From positions 930,001-994,000 of the forward strand of contig NZ_WBJY01000001.1 in the NCBI RefSeq assembly GCF_008831085.1: 64,000 bases of DNA, in the 5' to 3' direction. Positions 43,749 to 52,583 of this stretch are shown piece after piece (position 1 is the stretch's first letter; every line of letters begins with the position of its first letter). The notes under the pieces were generated by a model. The model saw only the letters and a list, made by a program, of their open reading frames with translations. It was not told the DNA's origin and ran no database searches. This DNA comes from Pseudoclavibacter endophyticus. Its GTDB lineage: Bacteria; Actinomycetota; Actinomycetes; Actinomycetales; Microbacteriaceae. Made by a program: the position numbers and the translations under genes.

Positions 43749-44630
43749 ATGGTCAAGGAAATCTATGTAGCGTTCGGCGTCGATGTCGACGCCGTCGGCG
43801 GCTGGCTCGGCTCGTACGGCGGGGAGGACTCGCCCGGCGACATCTCGCGAGGCATCTTCTCTGGCGAGGTCGGCGTTCCGCGGTTGAACACGCTCTTCGA
43901 GCGCTACGACTTGCCAAGCACCTGGTTCTGGCCCGGCCACTCGATTGAAACGTTCCCCGAGCAGTTCGAGCGGGTCATCGCATCCGGTCACGAGATCGGG
44001 GTGCACGGCTACAGCCACGAGAACCCCATCGCGATGACGCGTGAGCAGGAGAGCGAGATCCTCACGACCTGCATCGACCTCATCGAGTCGCGGTCGGGCA
44101 AGCGTCCGACCGGCTACGTGGCCCCGTGGTGGGAGTTCTCTCCCGTCACGAACGAGCTGCTCATCGAGCAGGGCATCAAGTACGACCACTCGCTCATGCA
44201 CCGCGACTTCGAGCCGTACTACGTCCGCGTCGGCGACACGTGGGACAAGATCGACTACGACAAGCCCGCGAGCACGTGGATGAAGCCGCTCGTGCGCGGC
44301 GAGGAGACCGACCTCGTCGAAATTCCCGCGAACTGGTACCTCGACGACCTTCCGCCGATGATGTTCATCAAGTCGAGCCCGAACAGCCACGGCTTCGTCA
44401 GCCCACGCGACATCGAGACCCTCTGGCGCGACCAGTTCGACTGGGTGTACCGCGAGAACGACTACGCGGTCTTCACTATGACGATCCATCCGGATGTCTC
44501 AGGCCGCCCTCAGGTCCTGCTCATGCTCGAGCGCCTCATCGAGCACATCAACTCACATGACGGCGTGACGTGGAGCACGTTCGACGGCATCGCCTCCGAC
44601 TTCCTGACGCGCTCGCCGCGCGTGTCGTAA
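43749..44630 (+). CDS. CE4-fold deacetylase / cyclic-imidase-like hydrolase
   Basis: 293 aa. Catalytic Asp pair in [13 protein letters not shown], metal motif [23 protein letters not shown] and [10 protein letters not shown]. The group includes the H. pylori PgdA-like proteins and bacterial cyclic imidases. There is no signal peptide, which argues against peptidoglycan and for a cytosolic small-molecule amide. AAAGGGAG lies upstream. It sits between the asparaginase-like gene and an MFS importer, and is likely in one operon. Confidence 0.85.
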   Translation: MVKEIYVAFGVDVDAVGGWLGSYGGEDSPGDISRGIFSGEVGVPRLNTLFERYDLPSTWFWPGHSIETFPEQFERVIASGHEIGVHGYSHENPIAMTREQESEILTTCIDLIESRSGKRPTGYVAPWWEFSPVTNELLIEQGIKYDHSLMHRDFEPYYVRVGDTWDKIDYDKPASTWMKPLVRGEETDLVEIPANWYLDDLPPMMFIKSSPNSHGFVSPRDIETLWRDQFDWVYRENDYAVFTMTIHPDVSGRPQVLLMLERLIEHINSHDGVTWSTFDGIASDFLTRSPRVS

Positions 44631-44655
44631 ACGGTTTCTCTCAAAGGAATCCCTC

Positions 44656-46005
44656 ATGCCCAACGACACTCCTGCCCTGCGCAAAGTCGGGGTCAAAGAG
44701 ACCCGCCGCGCTACCGGTATCGCCTTTTTCGCGTGGACGATCGCCGTCTACGACTTCATCCTTTTCGGCACGCTGCTGCCCCGCATCGAGGAAGGCTTCG
44801 GCTGGGAGCCGAGCTTCGCCCTGCTCGTGTCGACCTTCGTCAGCATCGGCACGTTCGTCGTCGTCATCCTCGTCGGCCCTCTCGTCGACCGCGTTGGCCG
44901 ACGCAAGGGCATGGTCATCTCGGTCGGCGGCACCGCCGCGTCGTCCGCCGCGACGGCCGCTTCCCAGGGTGCAGCCTCACTGATCGGCGTACGCGCGATC
45001 AGCGGGCTCGGGCTCGCCGAGCAGTCGGTCAACGCGACCTACCTCAACGAGCTCTACGCGCTCACGGAAGACAAGAAGATCAAGCGCAACCAGGGCTTCG
45101 TCTACTCGATGGTGCAGACGGGGTGGCCGATCGGCGCGCTCCTCGCCGCAGGATTCGTGGCGATCATGACGGCATTCTTCGGCGCCGAGAACTGGCGCAT
45201 CGTCTTCCTTGTCGCCACCGTACCAGCGGCCATCGTCGCGTTCGTGTGCCTCCTCCTCAAGGAGAGCCCGCAGTTCGTCGCTATGCGGCACATCAAGAAG
45301 CTCACCGCCGCTGGTGACGACCGCGGCGCGCAGGAGTTTGCCAAGGCCGTCGGCCTCGAGGTGCAGAAGCACACGCCGTTCGCCCGCATCTTCCAGGGCA
45401 AGCACCTGCGCAGCACGATCGTGCTGTCGCTCGCGTGGATCTTCAACTGGTTCGGCATCCAGACGTTCTCGGTGCTCGGAACGACCGTGCTCGAGAGCGG
45501 CAAGGGCTTCGACGCGTCGAACGCGCTCATCATGATCGTGCTCTCGAACGTCGTCGGAGCTCTCGGCTACCTCACGCACGGGTGGCTCGGCGACAAGTTC
45601 GGGCGCCGCAACGTCATCGTCGGCGGCTGGCTGCTCGGCGGCGTCATGTTCTCGGCCATGCTGCTCGGCCCGGCGAACCCGGCGTTCGTGCTCGTCACGT
45701 ACATGCTCGGCCTGTTCTTCCTGCTCGGCCCTTACGCGGCGATCATGTTCTTCCAGGCGGAGTGCTTCGACGCCGACTGCCGCGCGACCGGCTCGACCTT
45801 CATCGGGTCGATGAGCCAGCCGGGCGCGGTCATCGCCGGGTTTATTCTGACCGGCCTCACGGCCGCCGCGGTTCCGTTCTCGATGGCAGCGTTCTTCGTC
45901 GGCGCCCTCGGCACCTTCCTCTCCGGGCTGATCATGCTGTTCGCCAAGCGGGTCGCTCCGGTGCCCGTCGAAGAGACCCCCGCGGTCGAAGGGGCGGCGA
46001 GCTGA
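44656..46005 (+). CDS. MFS transporter (metabolite:H+ symporter type)
   Basis: 449 aa, 12 transmembrane segments. Motif A in GPLVDRVGRRKGMVIS and again GDKFGRRNVIVGG, plus KESPQFVAMRH after helix 6, fit the sugar/organic-acid symporters. AFFAWTIAVYDFILFGTLLP at the N-terminus is typical of the aromatic acid/organic acid group. It probably takes up the substrate of the surrounding catabolic operon. Its stop overlaps the next start by one base (TGATG). Confidence 0.9.
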   Translation: MPNDTPALRKVGVKETRRATGIAFFAWTIAVYDFILFGTLLPRIEEGFGWEPSFALLVSTFVSIGTFVVVILVGPLVDRVGRRKGMVISVGGTAASSAATAASQGAASLIGVRAISGLGLAEQSVNATYLNELYALTEDKKIKRNQGFVYSMVQTGWPIGALLAAGFVAIMTAFFGAENWRIVFLVATVPAAIVAFVCLLLKESPQFVAMRHIKKLTAAGDDRGAQEFAKAVGLEVQKHTPFARIFQGKHLRSTIVLSLAWIFNWFGIQTFSVLGTTVLESGKGFDASNALIMIVLSNVVGALGYLTHGWLGDKFGRRNVIVGGWLLGGVMFSAMLLGPANPAFVLVTYMLGLFFLLGPYAAIMFFQAECFDADCRATGSTFIGSMSQPGAVIAGFILTGLTAAAVPFSMAAFFVGALGTFLSGLIMLFAKRVAPVPVEETPAVEGAAS

Positions 46006-46766
46006 TGGCTGCGCCTGTCTCCATCATCAGCGGCGCCGCGAGCGGCATCGGCCGGGCGACCGCCGCGCGGCTCGCAGCCGACGGTCACCGCGTAGCTATC
46101 GGCCGATTCCCCGGGGATCCACACGACGCGTCTGAGACGCTCCGCGCCGTCGAGGCGGCCGGTGGCGAGGGACTCGTGGTCGACCTCGATGTCGCCAGCA
46201 CGGCTTCCACTGACGCGTTCGCGCAGGCCGCGCTCGACACCTACGGGCGCATTGACCACGTCATCGCGAACGCGGGCATCCTCCGGCGTGCACCGTTCGA
46301 GTCGATGACCGATGAGGCCTGGGATGGCATGCTGCAAGTCGATCTGCACGGCGTCATGCGCCTCGCGCGCGCGGCCGTGCCGCACCTCGGCGACGGTGGG
46401 TCAATCGTGGCGATCTCATCGATCGCGGGCGGCGTGTACGGCTGGGAGGAGCATGCGCACTACGCGACGGCCAAGGCCGGCGTGCTCGGGCTCGTGCGGA
46501 GCCTCGCGGTCGAGCTCGCGGAGCGCGGCGTCCGGGCGAATGCGATCATTCCGGGGCTCATCGAGTCGCCACAGTCGCTCGACGCCGCGAACTCGCTCGG
46601 GCCCGACGGGCTCCGGGCGGCGGGGGACTACATCCCTTGGGGCCGGGTCGGTCGCGTCGACGAGATCGCGAGCGTTGTCTCGTTCCTCGTGTCGGCCGAC
46701 GCGGGGTACGTGAGCGGCCAATCGATCACGGTTGACGGCGCACTGACAATCGCGATGAGGAGTTGA
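46005..46766 (+). CDS. SDR family oxidoreductase
   Basis: 253 aa classical SDR. Cofactor site SGAASGIGRATAARLAADG, NAGILRR, and the Ser-Tyr-Lys triad in AISSIAGGVYGW ... HYATAKAG. IPGLIESPQS and the C-terminal SGQSITVDGALTI are normal. It should oxidise a hydroxy compound with NAD(P). Translationally coupled to the MFS gene; followed after 4 bp by a second SDR. Confidence 0.92.
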   Translation: MAAPVSIISGAASGIGRATAARLAADGHRVAIGRFPGDPHDASETLRAVEAAGGEGLVVDLDVASTASTDAFAQAALDTYGRIDHVIANAGILRRAPFESMTDEAWDGMLQVDLHGVMRLARAAVPHLGDGGSIVAISSIAGGVYGWEEHAHYATAKAGVLGLVRSLAVELAERGVRANAIIPGLIESPQSLDAANSLGPDGLRAAGDYIPWGRVGRVDEIASVVSFLVSADAGYVSGQSITVDGALTIAMRS

Positions 46767-46770
46767 CAGT

Positions 46771-47589
46771 ATGTCGTTGACGATTCAGTATGCATCCGGC
46801 GAACTGCTCGTCGGGAGGACGGCGCTCGTGACCGGCGGGGCGAGCGGCATCGGCCTCGCGACGGCGAAGCACCTGGCCGCGGCGGGGGCCAGGGTCGCGA
46901 TCGCTGACCGCAGCCCGAGCGTGACCTCGCTTGTCGGGGAGATCGCGGCCGCCGCGCCGTGCGGCGCCGGGGGCTCCGGTGGCGCGGGCGAAGACGTGGC
47001 GGATGCGCCGATCGCCCTGACGTTCGACGCCGCGGATGAGAACAGTATCGTCGCGCTGGTCCGCGACGCCGAGCGGATGCTCGGTCGCATTGACATCCTT
47101 GTGACGTCCCACGGCATCCTGACCGAATCACCGCTCGAAGACATGTCGCGGCCGCAGTGGGACGAGACCCTCTCGATCGACCTGACGAGCGTGTTCCTGC
47201 TGTGCCGCGAGGTGCTGCCGGGGATGCGAAGCCGGGGGAGCGGCCGGATCGTGAATGTCGCCTCGCAGCTGGGGCAGAAGGGCGGCTCGGGCATGGCGCA
47301 CTACGCGGCGGCCAAGGCCGGCGTCATCGCCATGACAAAGTCGCTCGCGTTAGAGGTATCGCGGGACGGCGTGCTCGCCAACTGCGTCGCGCCCGGTCCG
47401 ATCGACACGCCGCTGGTCGAGGGCATCAGCCAGGACTGGAAGGTCATGAAGCGCGCCGAGCTGCCCCTCGGTCGCTTCGGGACGGTCGACGAGGTCGCCC
47501 CGACGATCGTCATGCTCGCGTCAACCCCCTTCGGGGACCTGTACATCGGTCAGACCCTTGGTCCGAACAGCGGCGACGTGATGCTCTGA
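46771..47589 (+). CDS. SDR family oxidoreductase
   Basis: 272 aa. TGGASGIGLATAKHLAAAGARV, VTSHGILTES (in place of the usual NAG), NVASQLGQKGGSG with HYAAAKAG, and APGPIDTPL. A Gly/Ala-rich insert (about 62-80) lengthens the region after the second strand. The C-terminus YIGQTLGPNSGDVML lacks the usual VDGG. Its stop overlaps the next gene (TGATG). Paired with the previous SDR, likely sequential or heteromeric steps. Confidence 0.9.
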   Translation: MSLTIQYASGELLVGRTALVTGGASGIGLATAKHLAAAGARVAIADRSPSVTSLVGEIAAAAPCGAGGSGGAGEDVADAPIALTFDAADENSIVALVRDAERMLGRIDILVTSHGILTESPLEDMSRPQWDETLSIDLTSVFLLCREVLPGMRSRGSGRIVNVASQLGQKGGSGMAHYAAAKAGVIAMTKSLALEVSRDGVLANCVAPGPIDTPLVEGISQDWKVMKRAELPLGRFGTVDEVAPTIVMLASTPFGDLYIGQTLGPNSGDVML

Positions 47590-48110
47590 TGTGCGGTGCA
47601 TGCGGGTCAGCACGGACGGCGTGGGCCGATCCCGTGCTGACCCGCGCGCATGCTCGTCTCGTCGTTGCCCGTCTCGCTTCGACACTGAGCCGCTTCCTCT
47701 CGGTGAAGGCAACCGCATCCGGTTGGGCGGTGACGCGAGGTGTCGGCGTTACGACCGTGTGCCAAACGAGTGACGAGCTCGCGGCGGCGCTGCTGCCGTT
47801 CACCGAGTCAGCGGCGTTCGTGTCGCAAGGGCGCACGAGCAATGCGTGGAGCGACGTTCACCTCATCCCGGCGTTGCTTGCAGAGCGGCCGCACCGGCCC
47901 CTTGAGGTTTCGCGCCACGAGGTGCCGAACGGTCTCGTCGAGCCGATTCGGGGCGGAACGGTGACTGACCTCGACGTCATTGCGAGCGATGTCACGGTTC
48001 ATCACCTCTTGGCGAGGTGCCTCCTGCACGCTGCCGGTGCGCCGACGCCGCCCGCCGTCTTCGTCGACGATGAGGGTTTGTGGAGTCTTCGGCCGCGTGG
48101 GCCTGCCTGA
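47589..48110 (+). CDS. Hypothetical protein with MCGACG N-terminus
   Basis: 173 aa. It begins MCGACG, a possible metal-binding CxxC, followed by a helical region and a pattern GWAVTRGVGVTTVCQTSDELAAAL. Similar MCGACG proteins occur in other actinobacteria to my knowledge without known function. Its ATG overlaps the SDR stop (TGATG), which places it in the catabolic operon as its last gene. Confidence 0.6.
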   Translation: MCGACGSARTAWADPVLTRAHARLVVARLASTLSRFLSVKATASGWAVTRGVGVTTVCQTSDELAAALLPFTESAAFVSQGRTSNAWSDVHLIPALLAERPHRPLEVSRHEVPNGLVEPIRGGTVTDLDVIASDVTVHHLLARCLLHAAGAPTPPAVFVDDEGLWSLRPRGPA

Positions 48111-48184
48111 GGCACAGGGCATCCCGTGGTGCGAGATGAACCGGCGGCGTATGCGTCGCGGTCGCAATGGCGGTGGCGCGGCCG

Positions 48185-48619
48185 TCAGTTCGCGGCACGG
48201 TGCACGAGCTCGCGCAGCCGCGACTCGACCTGCTCGGTCATCCGGATCACGGCGAAGGACGTGGCCCACATGTCGCCGTCGTCGAGCGTTGCGGCTTCGT
48301 CGAAGCCGATCGTGCCGTAGCGCGTACTGAACTTCGAGGCGGGCTGGTAGAAGACGACGACCTTGTCGTCGCGCGCATAGGACGGGAAGCCATACCAGGT
48401 CTTGGCGTTGAGGTCGGGCGCCACCTCCGACACGACGACGTGCAGGCGCTCGGCGATCTCGCGGTCGATGCCCTCGAGCTCATCGATCGCCGCGAGGCAG
48501 GCCTCGTACTCCTTCGCGCGCTTCGCCGCACCCTTGACCCCCTTCATCGCCCGCAGTTCGGCGGCGCGCTGCGCCATCGCGGCGCGCTCCTCGTCGGTGA
48601 ACCCGGTCTTCGTGCTCAT
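48185..48619 (-). CDS. DUF1801 protein
   Basis: 144 aa. Basic/Ala-rich helical N-terminus (FTDEERAAMAQRAAELRAMKG), then the DUF1801 fold: IAERLHVVVSEVAPDLNAKTWYGFPSYARDDKV appears over residues 55-90, with YGTIGFDEAATLDDGDMW. Proteins of this fold have been linked to iron chaperoning in other species; role here unknown. Confidence 0.8.
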   Translation of the reverse strand: MSTKTGFTDEERAAMAQRAAELRAMKGVKGAAKRAKEYEACLAAIDELEGIDREIAERLHVVVSEVAPDLNAKTWYGFPSYARDDKVVVFYQPASKFSTRYGTIGFDEAATLDDGDMWATSFAVIRMTEQVESRLRELVHRAAN

Positions 48620-48774
48620 GCGTCGCGCCCTTCGAGAATCCTGATGCTCGTGGCCGTCGGTGTGCGGCCGCGTTCCTCAACAGTAGGGAGCCCGTGTCGG
48701 CCCGGCTTCTCGATTCCTGATCGATTCCGCGCCGTGCCGACGGCGCCATCGGAGTGGCCGTCCGATCGCCGCGG

Positions 48775-49416
48775 TCAGGCTGCCGGCACCACGCGCTCCA
48801 GCGCAGCGCGGTCGCCGGTCACGGTGATCCCCTCGTCGGCGGCGCCTGCGACGGTGACCTCACCGCAGATCAGACGTGTGAGGGGCCTCCCCGGCCCCGT
48901 GACAACCGTGTCGGGAATCGCGTCGTAGTCGCACGGTCCGACGTGTACCTCACCGGCGTCCACGATGACGTCGAAGCCGTCGGCGAGGTCGCCGAATCGC
49001 ACGACGACGCGTGGCTCCTGGGGCCGCGAGTCGCGCAGCGTGGTCGCGGCCGGAAGGCTCAGCCAGTGCATCTGAAACGCCGAGCCCGCGGGCATGGCGG
49101 CAACCGTGGGCGCACCCCAGGCGAGCAGCTCGCGCACGACGCGGTCGAGCTCCAGTCCTCGCGGCGTCAGGCGGTACACCGTCACCCCGCCCGCTCCACG
49201 CGCTGCCTCGCGCACCACGACGTCGTGCGCCTCGAGCTCGCGCAACCGCTTCGTGAGCAGATTCGGCGCGACGCCGGGCAGGCCGGCCTGCAGCTCGGTG
49301 AACCGGGCCTGTCGCCGGATCAGCAATTCGCGCACGACGAGCAGGGCCCATCGATCACCGATCACATCGAGCGCCCCGGCCACACCGCACACCTGTCGAT
49401 AACTTTTCACACGCAT
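48775..49416 (-). CDS. HxlR family regulator with C-terminal extra domain
   Basis: 213 aa. HxlR winged helix at residues 8-100: CGVAGALDVIGDRWALLVVREL, RFTELQAGLPGVAPNLLTKRL, YRLTPRGLELDRVVRELLAWG. Residues 110-213 form an extra domain (RFGDLADGFDVIVDAGEVHVG) resembling the SCP2-like ligand-binding unit found in some members. Divergent from the NTF2-like gene, which it probably controls. Confidence 0.88.
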   Translation of the reverse strand: MRVKSYRQVCGVAGALDVIGDRWALLVVRELLIRRQARFTELQAGLPGVAPNLLTKRLRELEAHDVVVREAARGAGGVTVYRLTPRGLELDRVVRELLAWGAPTVAAMPAGSAFQMHWLSLPAATTLRDSRPQEPRVVVRFGDLADGFDVIVDAGEVHVGPCDYDAIPDTVVTGPGRPLTRLICGEVTVAGAADEGITVTGDRAALERVVPAA

Positions 49417-49427
49417 CCACTTGACAA

Positions 49428-49437
49428 TAACTAGTTA
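49428..49437. promoter_or_regulatory. Palindrome between HxlR and NTF2-like genes
   Basis: TAACTAGTTA, a perfect 10-bp palindrome, just after TTGACA at 49421-49426. Candidate HxlR operator over a -35 element. Confidence 0.55.
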
Positions 49438-49480
49438 CTGCTTGAGATTTGATAGTACGACGCCGACGACGGGAGCCCCG

Positions 49481-49867
49481 ATGACTGTCACCCTTTCAAG
49501 CGCCGCGCCTCCCGCGCTGCAGGAGTATTACCGCATTCTCGCGGCTGGGCCGCAGGAATACGGCAACGGCGCGGTGCTTCGCCCCCTGTTGCGCGAGCAC
49601 CTCGACTTCACGGGCTCGCGCGCCGGTCACCACGCCAACGCGACGGACGGGTTCATCGAGGGCATCACCGGCTTCATCGCGACCGTCGAGCAGATCACGA
49701 TCGTGCGCGACGTGCACGATGCGGCGGGCTCCGCGGTGCTGTACGAGGCCAAGATGCCGGGCGGGGTCATGTCGTTCGCCGAGTTCTACACCTTCGTCGA
49801 CGGGCGTATCGACACGCTCCACCTGCACTACGACGAGGGCCTGTACCGCGAGCTCGGCGGCCGCTAG
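49481..49867 (+). CDS. NTF2-like (SnoaL-type) protein
   Basis: 128 aa. The fold fits NTF2-like proteins: a helix with ALQEYYRILAAGPQEYG, then EHLDFTGSRAGHHANATDGFIEGI in two blocks and a beta region ending DGRIDTLHLHYDEGLY. Usually a hydrolase/isomerase or binding domain. GGGAG precedes the ATG at 49481. Divergent from HxlR; ligand unknown. Confidence 0.7.
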   Translation: MTVTLSSAAPPALQEYYRILAAGPQEYGNGAVLRPLLREHLDFTGSRAGHHANATDGFIEGITGFIATVEQITIVRDVHDAAGSAVLYEAKMPGGVMSFAEFYTFVDGRIDTLHLHYDEGLYRELGGR

Positions 49868-50021
49868 GTCGACCGGCCTTCGAAGCCCAATGCCGGCAGC
49901 GCTACCAGGCTGGTCATTTGCTACCGAACGTCAGGTAGCTGATGCCCCGTCGGGTAGCCCTTTCGGCGACGGGCTGGTCGGCGAGAGGAGCGGCTGGCCG
50001 TCGGCCGGAGGGCGCGGCGAC

Positions 50022-51095
50022 TCAGCGGGGGCGCCGTAATTCCTTCGCCCTCGCCCCAAGGAGCCGGTCGCGCAGCTCGGCCGTCCGGCCACGGGCGAGC
50101 GCGACGCGGCCGACGGCCGTCGACCCCGCGCGGATCACCTGCGGTTTGAGCAACCGAGCGGCGTTGTAGCGGCGGAGTGCGATGTCGGGCGCGCCGGGGT
50201 GCGCGTTCAACAGGGTGCCGAGCGCGACCGCGTCGCAGATCGACTCGCACGCGCCGCGGCCGAGGTTCGGCGTCATGGCGTGTGCGGCGTCGCCGATCAG
50301 TACTGCGCGCCCGCGGACGAGACGCGCGAGCGGGCGCGCGACGTGCACGCCGCTGACGAGCATCCGTTCCGGGCTCGCGGCGTCGAGCACGTCGCGAACA
50401 GTCTGAGGGAAGCCGGCCCCGAGCATCCGGATGTACTCAAGCGCCTCGGCGCGGTCCGCGAACCGCCGCTCGCGGAACTCGGCGAACCAGTTCGTGCGGC
50501 CGCCCGACAGTGGCGTGATGCCGAAGAGCACGCCGTCGCCCCAGTACTCGGCGAGGCTGTCGGCGGCGATGGCGGCGTCGACGATGCCGCGGACCACCGT
50601 CGTGCCCGCCGTGCGGGACGCGGCTCGCGCTCCCCAGTGGTCGGCGCGCACGACGCTGCGCGCGCCGTCGGCGCCGACGATGATGGCGTCTCCGTCTCCG
50701 TCTCCGTCTGCGGTGCCACTGAGCGCGCGGCTGTCGTTGATGCGCTCGTCGTGCCACTCGACGTGCTCGGGCAGGGCGTCGCGCAAGATTCCGCGGAGCG
50801 TCACGCGCCCGATCATCGGCATGTGTTGGTTCCGGATGCTGCGGAGGACTCGTCCGTCTGCGGTGCTGACGGCCGCGCCGGTCAGCCGCGCGGCGCGCTC
50901 GTACACGGTCTGCGCGAGGTCGATGCGGGCGAGCGCCTTCATGGCGGGTGGCCACAGTCCAAACGCCGTGTCGACCTCGCGCTCGCCTGGCGGGCGGCCC
51001 TGTTCGTGCACGACGATGCGACCGGCGTCGGCCCGCAGTGAGGCCGCGAGCGTGAGCCCGGCGATGCCACCGCCAACGATGTGAAGTGTGGGCAC
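50022..51095 (-). CDS. FAD-dependent monooxygenase-type oxidoreductase
   Basis: 357 aa of the p-hydroxybenzoate hydroxylase fold. FAD motif HIVGGGIAGLTLAASL, DG motif IIVGADGARSVVR and the second FAD motif AVLIGDAAHAMTPNLGRGA are intact. A GDGDGDGD stretch in front of the DG motif comes from a 6-bp DNA repeat. It likely hydroxylates a phenolic or related compound with NAD(P)H. Not clearly in an operon. Confidence 0.88.
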   Translation of the reverse strand: MPTLHIVGGGIAGLTLAASLRADAGRIVVHEQGRPPGEREVDTAFGLWPPAMKALARIDLAQTVYERAARLTGAAVSTADGRVLRSIRNQHMPMIGRVTLRGILRDALPEHVEWHDERINDSRALSGTADGDGDGDAIIVGADGARSVVRADHWGARAASRTAGTTVVRGIVDAAIAADSLAEYWGDGVLFGITPLSGGRTNWFAEFRERRFADRAEALEYIRMLGAGFPQTVRDVLDAASPERMLVSGVHVARPLARLVRGRAVLIGDAAHAMTPNLGRGACESICDAVALGTLLNAHPGAPDIALRRYNAARLLKPQVIRAGSTAVGRVALARGRTAELRDRLLGARAKELRRPR

Positions 51096-51104
51096 GCGTC
51101 GAAT

Positions 51105-52574
51105 CTACGCGACCTGCGGGCGGGTCCCGCTCGACAGTTCTCGCAGGTAGCACAGCATCCGGTAGTCCTCGCCGGGCTGGATGTTGACGAATCCGTGGCG
51201 CTCGTAGAACCGGCGCGTATCGGTGTCGATCTCGTCGACGTTGATGTGCAGCTCGATGGCGCCGCGGCGCACGACGTCATCGATGGCGGCCCGCAGCAGA
51301 GCCGAGCCGATGCCGGCGTCGCGCAGCGCCGGCCGCACGTACAGCTCCTCGAGCTGGGCGAGTGGGCCGTCGCCGTATGGCGTCGGTCGCAGCGTGAGAA
51401 GGGCGAAGCCGATCGCAGGCGTATTGCCGTGTTGGGCGAGCAGCACCAGGACATCGTCGCGACCGAGGAGCACGCGGAATCGCGTGGCGAACTCGTCTGC
51501 GCTCGGTGTCGGAGTCTGGAACTCGCTGTTGAAGTCATGCAGCAGCTGGGCGACGGTGCCGGCATCGGCGATGGTCGCGTGGCGGATATCGACAGATTGC
51601 TGACGTGGCATGGCGTGTTCGGTCCGTTCTGGGTGAGAAGTCGAGTCCTGATCCCGTCGAACGCCGTCGCCGATGGCGGTGATCGGCCCGGTCTCCGGGT
51701 GGCCGCTCGGCGCTGCAGAGGATCGGCCGCCCCCGCGCTGTGCCGCCGCGCCCGCCACGATCACGACCGCGACCCCGAGCAGCTGCAGGGGAGTGGGGAG
51801 CTGGCTCAGCACGATGAGGCCGATGAGCACGCCGAACGCCGGCTCGATCGACAGCAGCGTGCCGAACGCCGTCTGAGTCAGGCGCTTCAACGCGAGCATT
51901 TCGAGCCCGAACGCCACCACGGGCGTGAGGAGCGCGATACCGGCGAGGGCTCCCAGCATCCACCAGTCGAGTTCGCCGCCGATGACCTGCGGCGCCCCGA
52001 ACACCGACGTGACGACGGCCGCGATCGGAATCGTGATCGCCAGCCCCGTGATGCCCGAGAAGCGGTCGCCGACCCGCTGCGTCAGCAGGTTGTAGAGGCC
52101 CCAGCACACCCCGGCGATGAGCGCGAAGCCGACCCCGAGCGGATCGATGCTGCCATTCCACGGCTCCGTCAGCAGCACGACCCCGACGAGCGCGAGCGCG
52201 GGCCAGATGAGCGACCTCGATCGCCTGCTTGTGAGCGCGGCCACCGTCAGCGGGCCGAGGAACTCGATGGCGACCGCGGTGCCGAGCGGGATGCGTTCCG
52301 CGGCGGACAGCAGCATGGTCGTCATGCATCCGGTGACCGTCCCGAGCGCGAGGAGGATCGACACGTCGGCGCGGCGGATGCTGCGGAGCGAAGGACGCAC
52401 GATGATCACGACGAAGACCGCGCCGAAGCACATGCGGAGCCAGGTCGTTCCCGCGGCGCCCAGGTGTTCGATCACGAAGACCGACAGCGCGCTCGACAGC
52501 TGGATGCAGATCATCGCCGCGACCGCCATCGACCATGGCGGCACGTGCCTCCCGGCCGCTCCCTGGTCGCTCAT
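51105..52574 (-). CDS. EamA-family transporter fused to a GNAT acetyltransferase
   Basis: 489 aa in one uninterrupted frame. Residues 1-290 are a ten-helix EamA/DMT permease (two EamA repeats, e.g. TWLRMCFGAVFVVII and LGALAGIALLTPVVAFG). A polar linker follows, then from about residue 322 a GNAT domain (VDIRHATIADAGTVAQLLHDF, LYVRPALRDAGIGSALLRAA). An in-frame ATG (51611) could start a separate GNAT protein but has no strong ribosome site, which favours a true fusion. The pair could modify and export the same small molecule. Preceded in the same direction by a GlxA-like regulator. Confidence 0.75.
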   Translation of the reverse strand: MSDQGAAGRHVPPWSMAVAAMICIQLSSALSVFVIEHLGAAGTTWLRMCFGAVFVVIIVRPSLRSIRRADVSILLALGTVTGCMTTMLLSAAERIPLGTAVAIEFLGPLTVAALTSRRSRSLIWPALALVGVVLLTEPWNGSIDPLGVGFALIAGVCWGLYNLLTQRVGDRFSGITGLAITIPIAAVVTSVFGAPQVIGGELDWWMLGALAGIALLTPVVAFGLEMLALKRLTQTAFGTLLSIEPAFGVLIGLIVLSQLPTPLQLLGVAVVIVAGAAAQRGGGRSSAAPSGHPETGPITAIGDGVRRDQDSTSHPERTEHAMPRQQSVDIRHATIADAGTVAQLLHDFNSEFQTPTPSADEFATRFRVLLGRDDVLVLLAQHGNTPAIGFALLTLRPTPYGDGPLAQLEELYVRPALRDAGIGSALLRAAIDDVVRRGAIELHINVDEIDTDTRRFYERHGFVNIQPGEDYRMLCYLRELSSGTRPQVA

Positions 52575-52583
52575 CCGGGCAAT

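Noticed and set aside
50680..50715. Short 6-bp tandem repeat in the FAD monooxygenase gene as a CRISPR or regulatory repeat
   Set aside because: It is in frame and codes for a Gly-Asp stretch; too short and without spacers.
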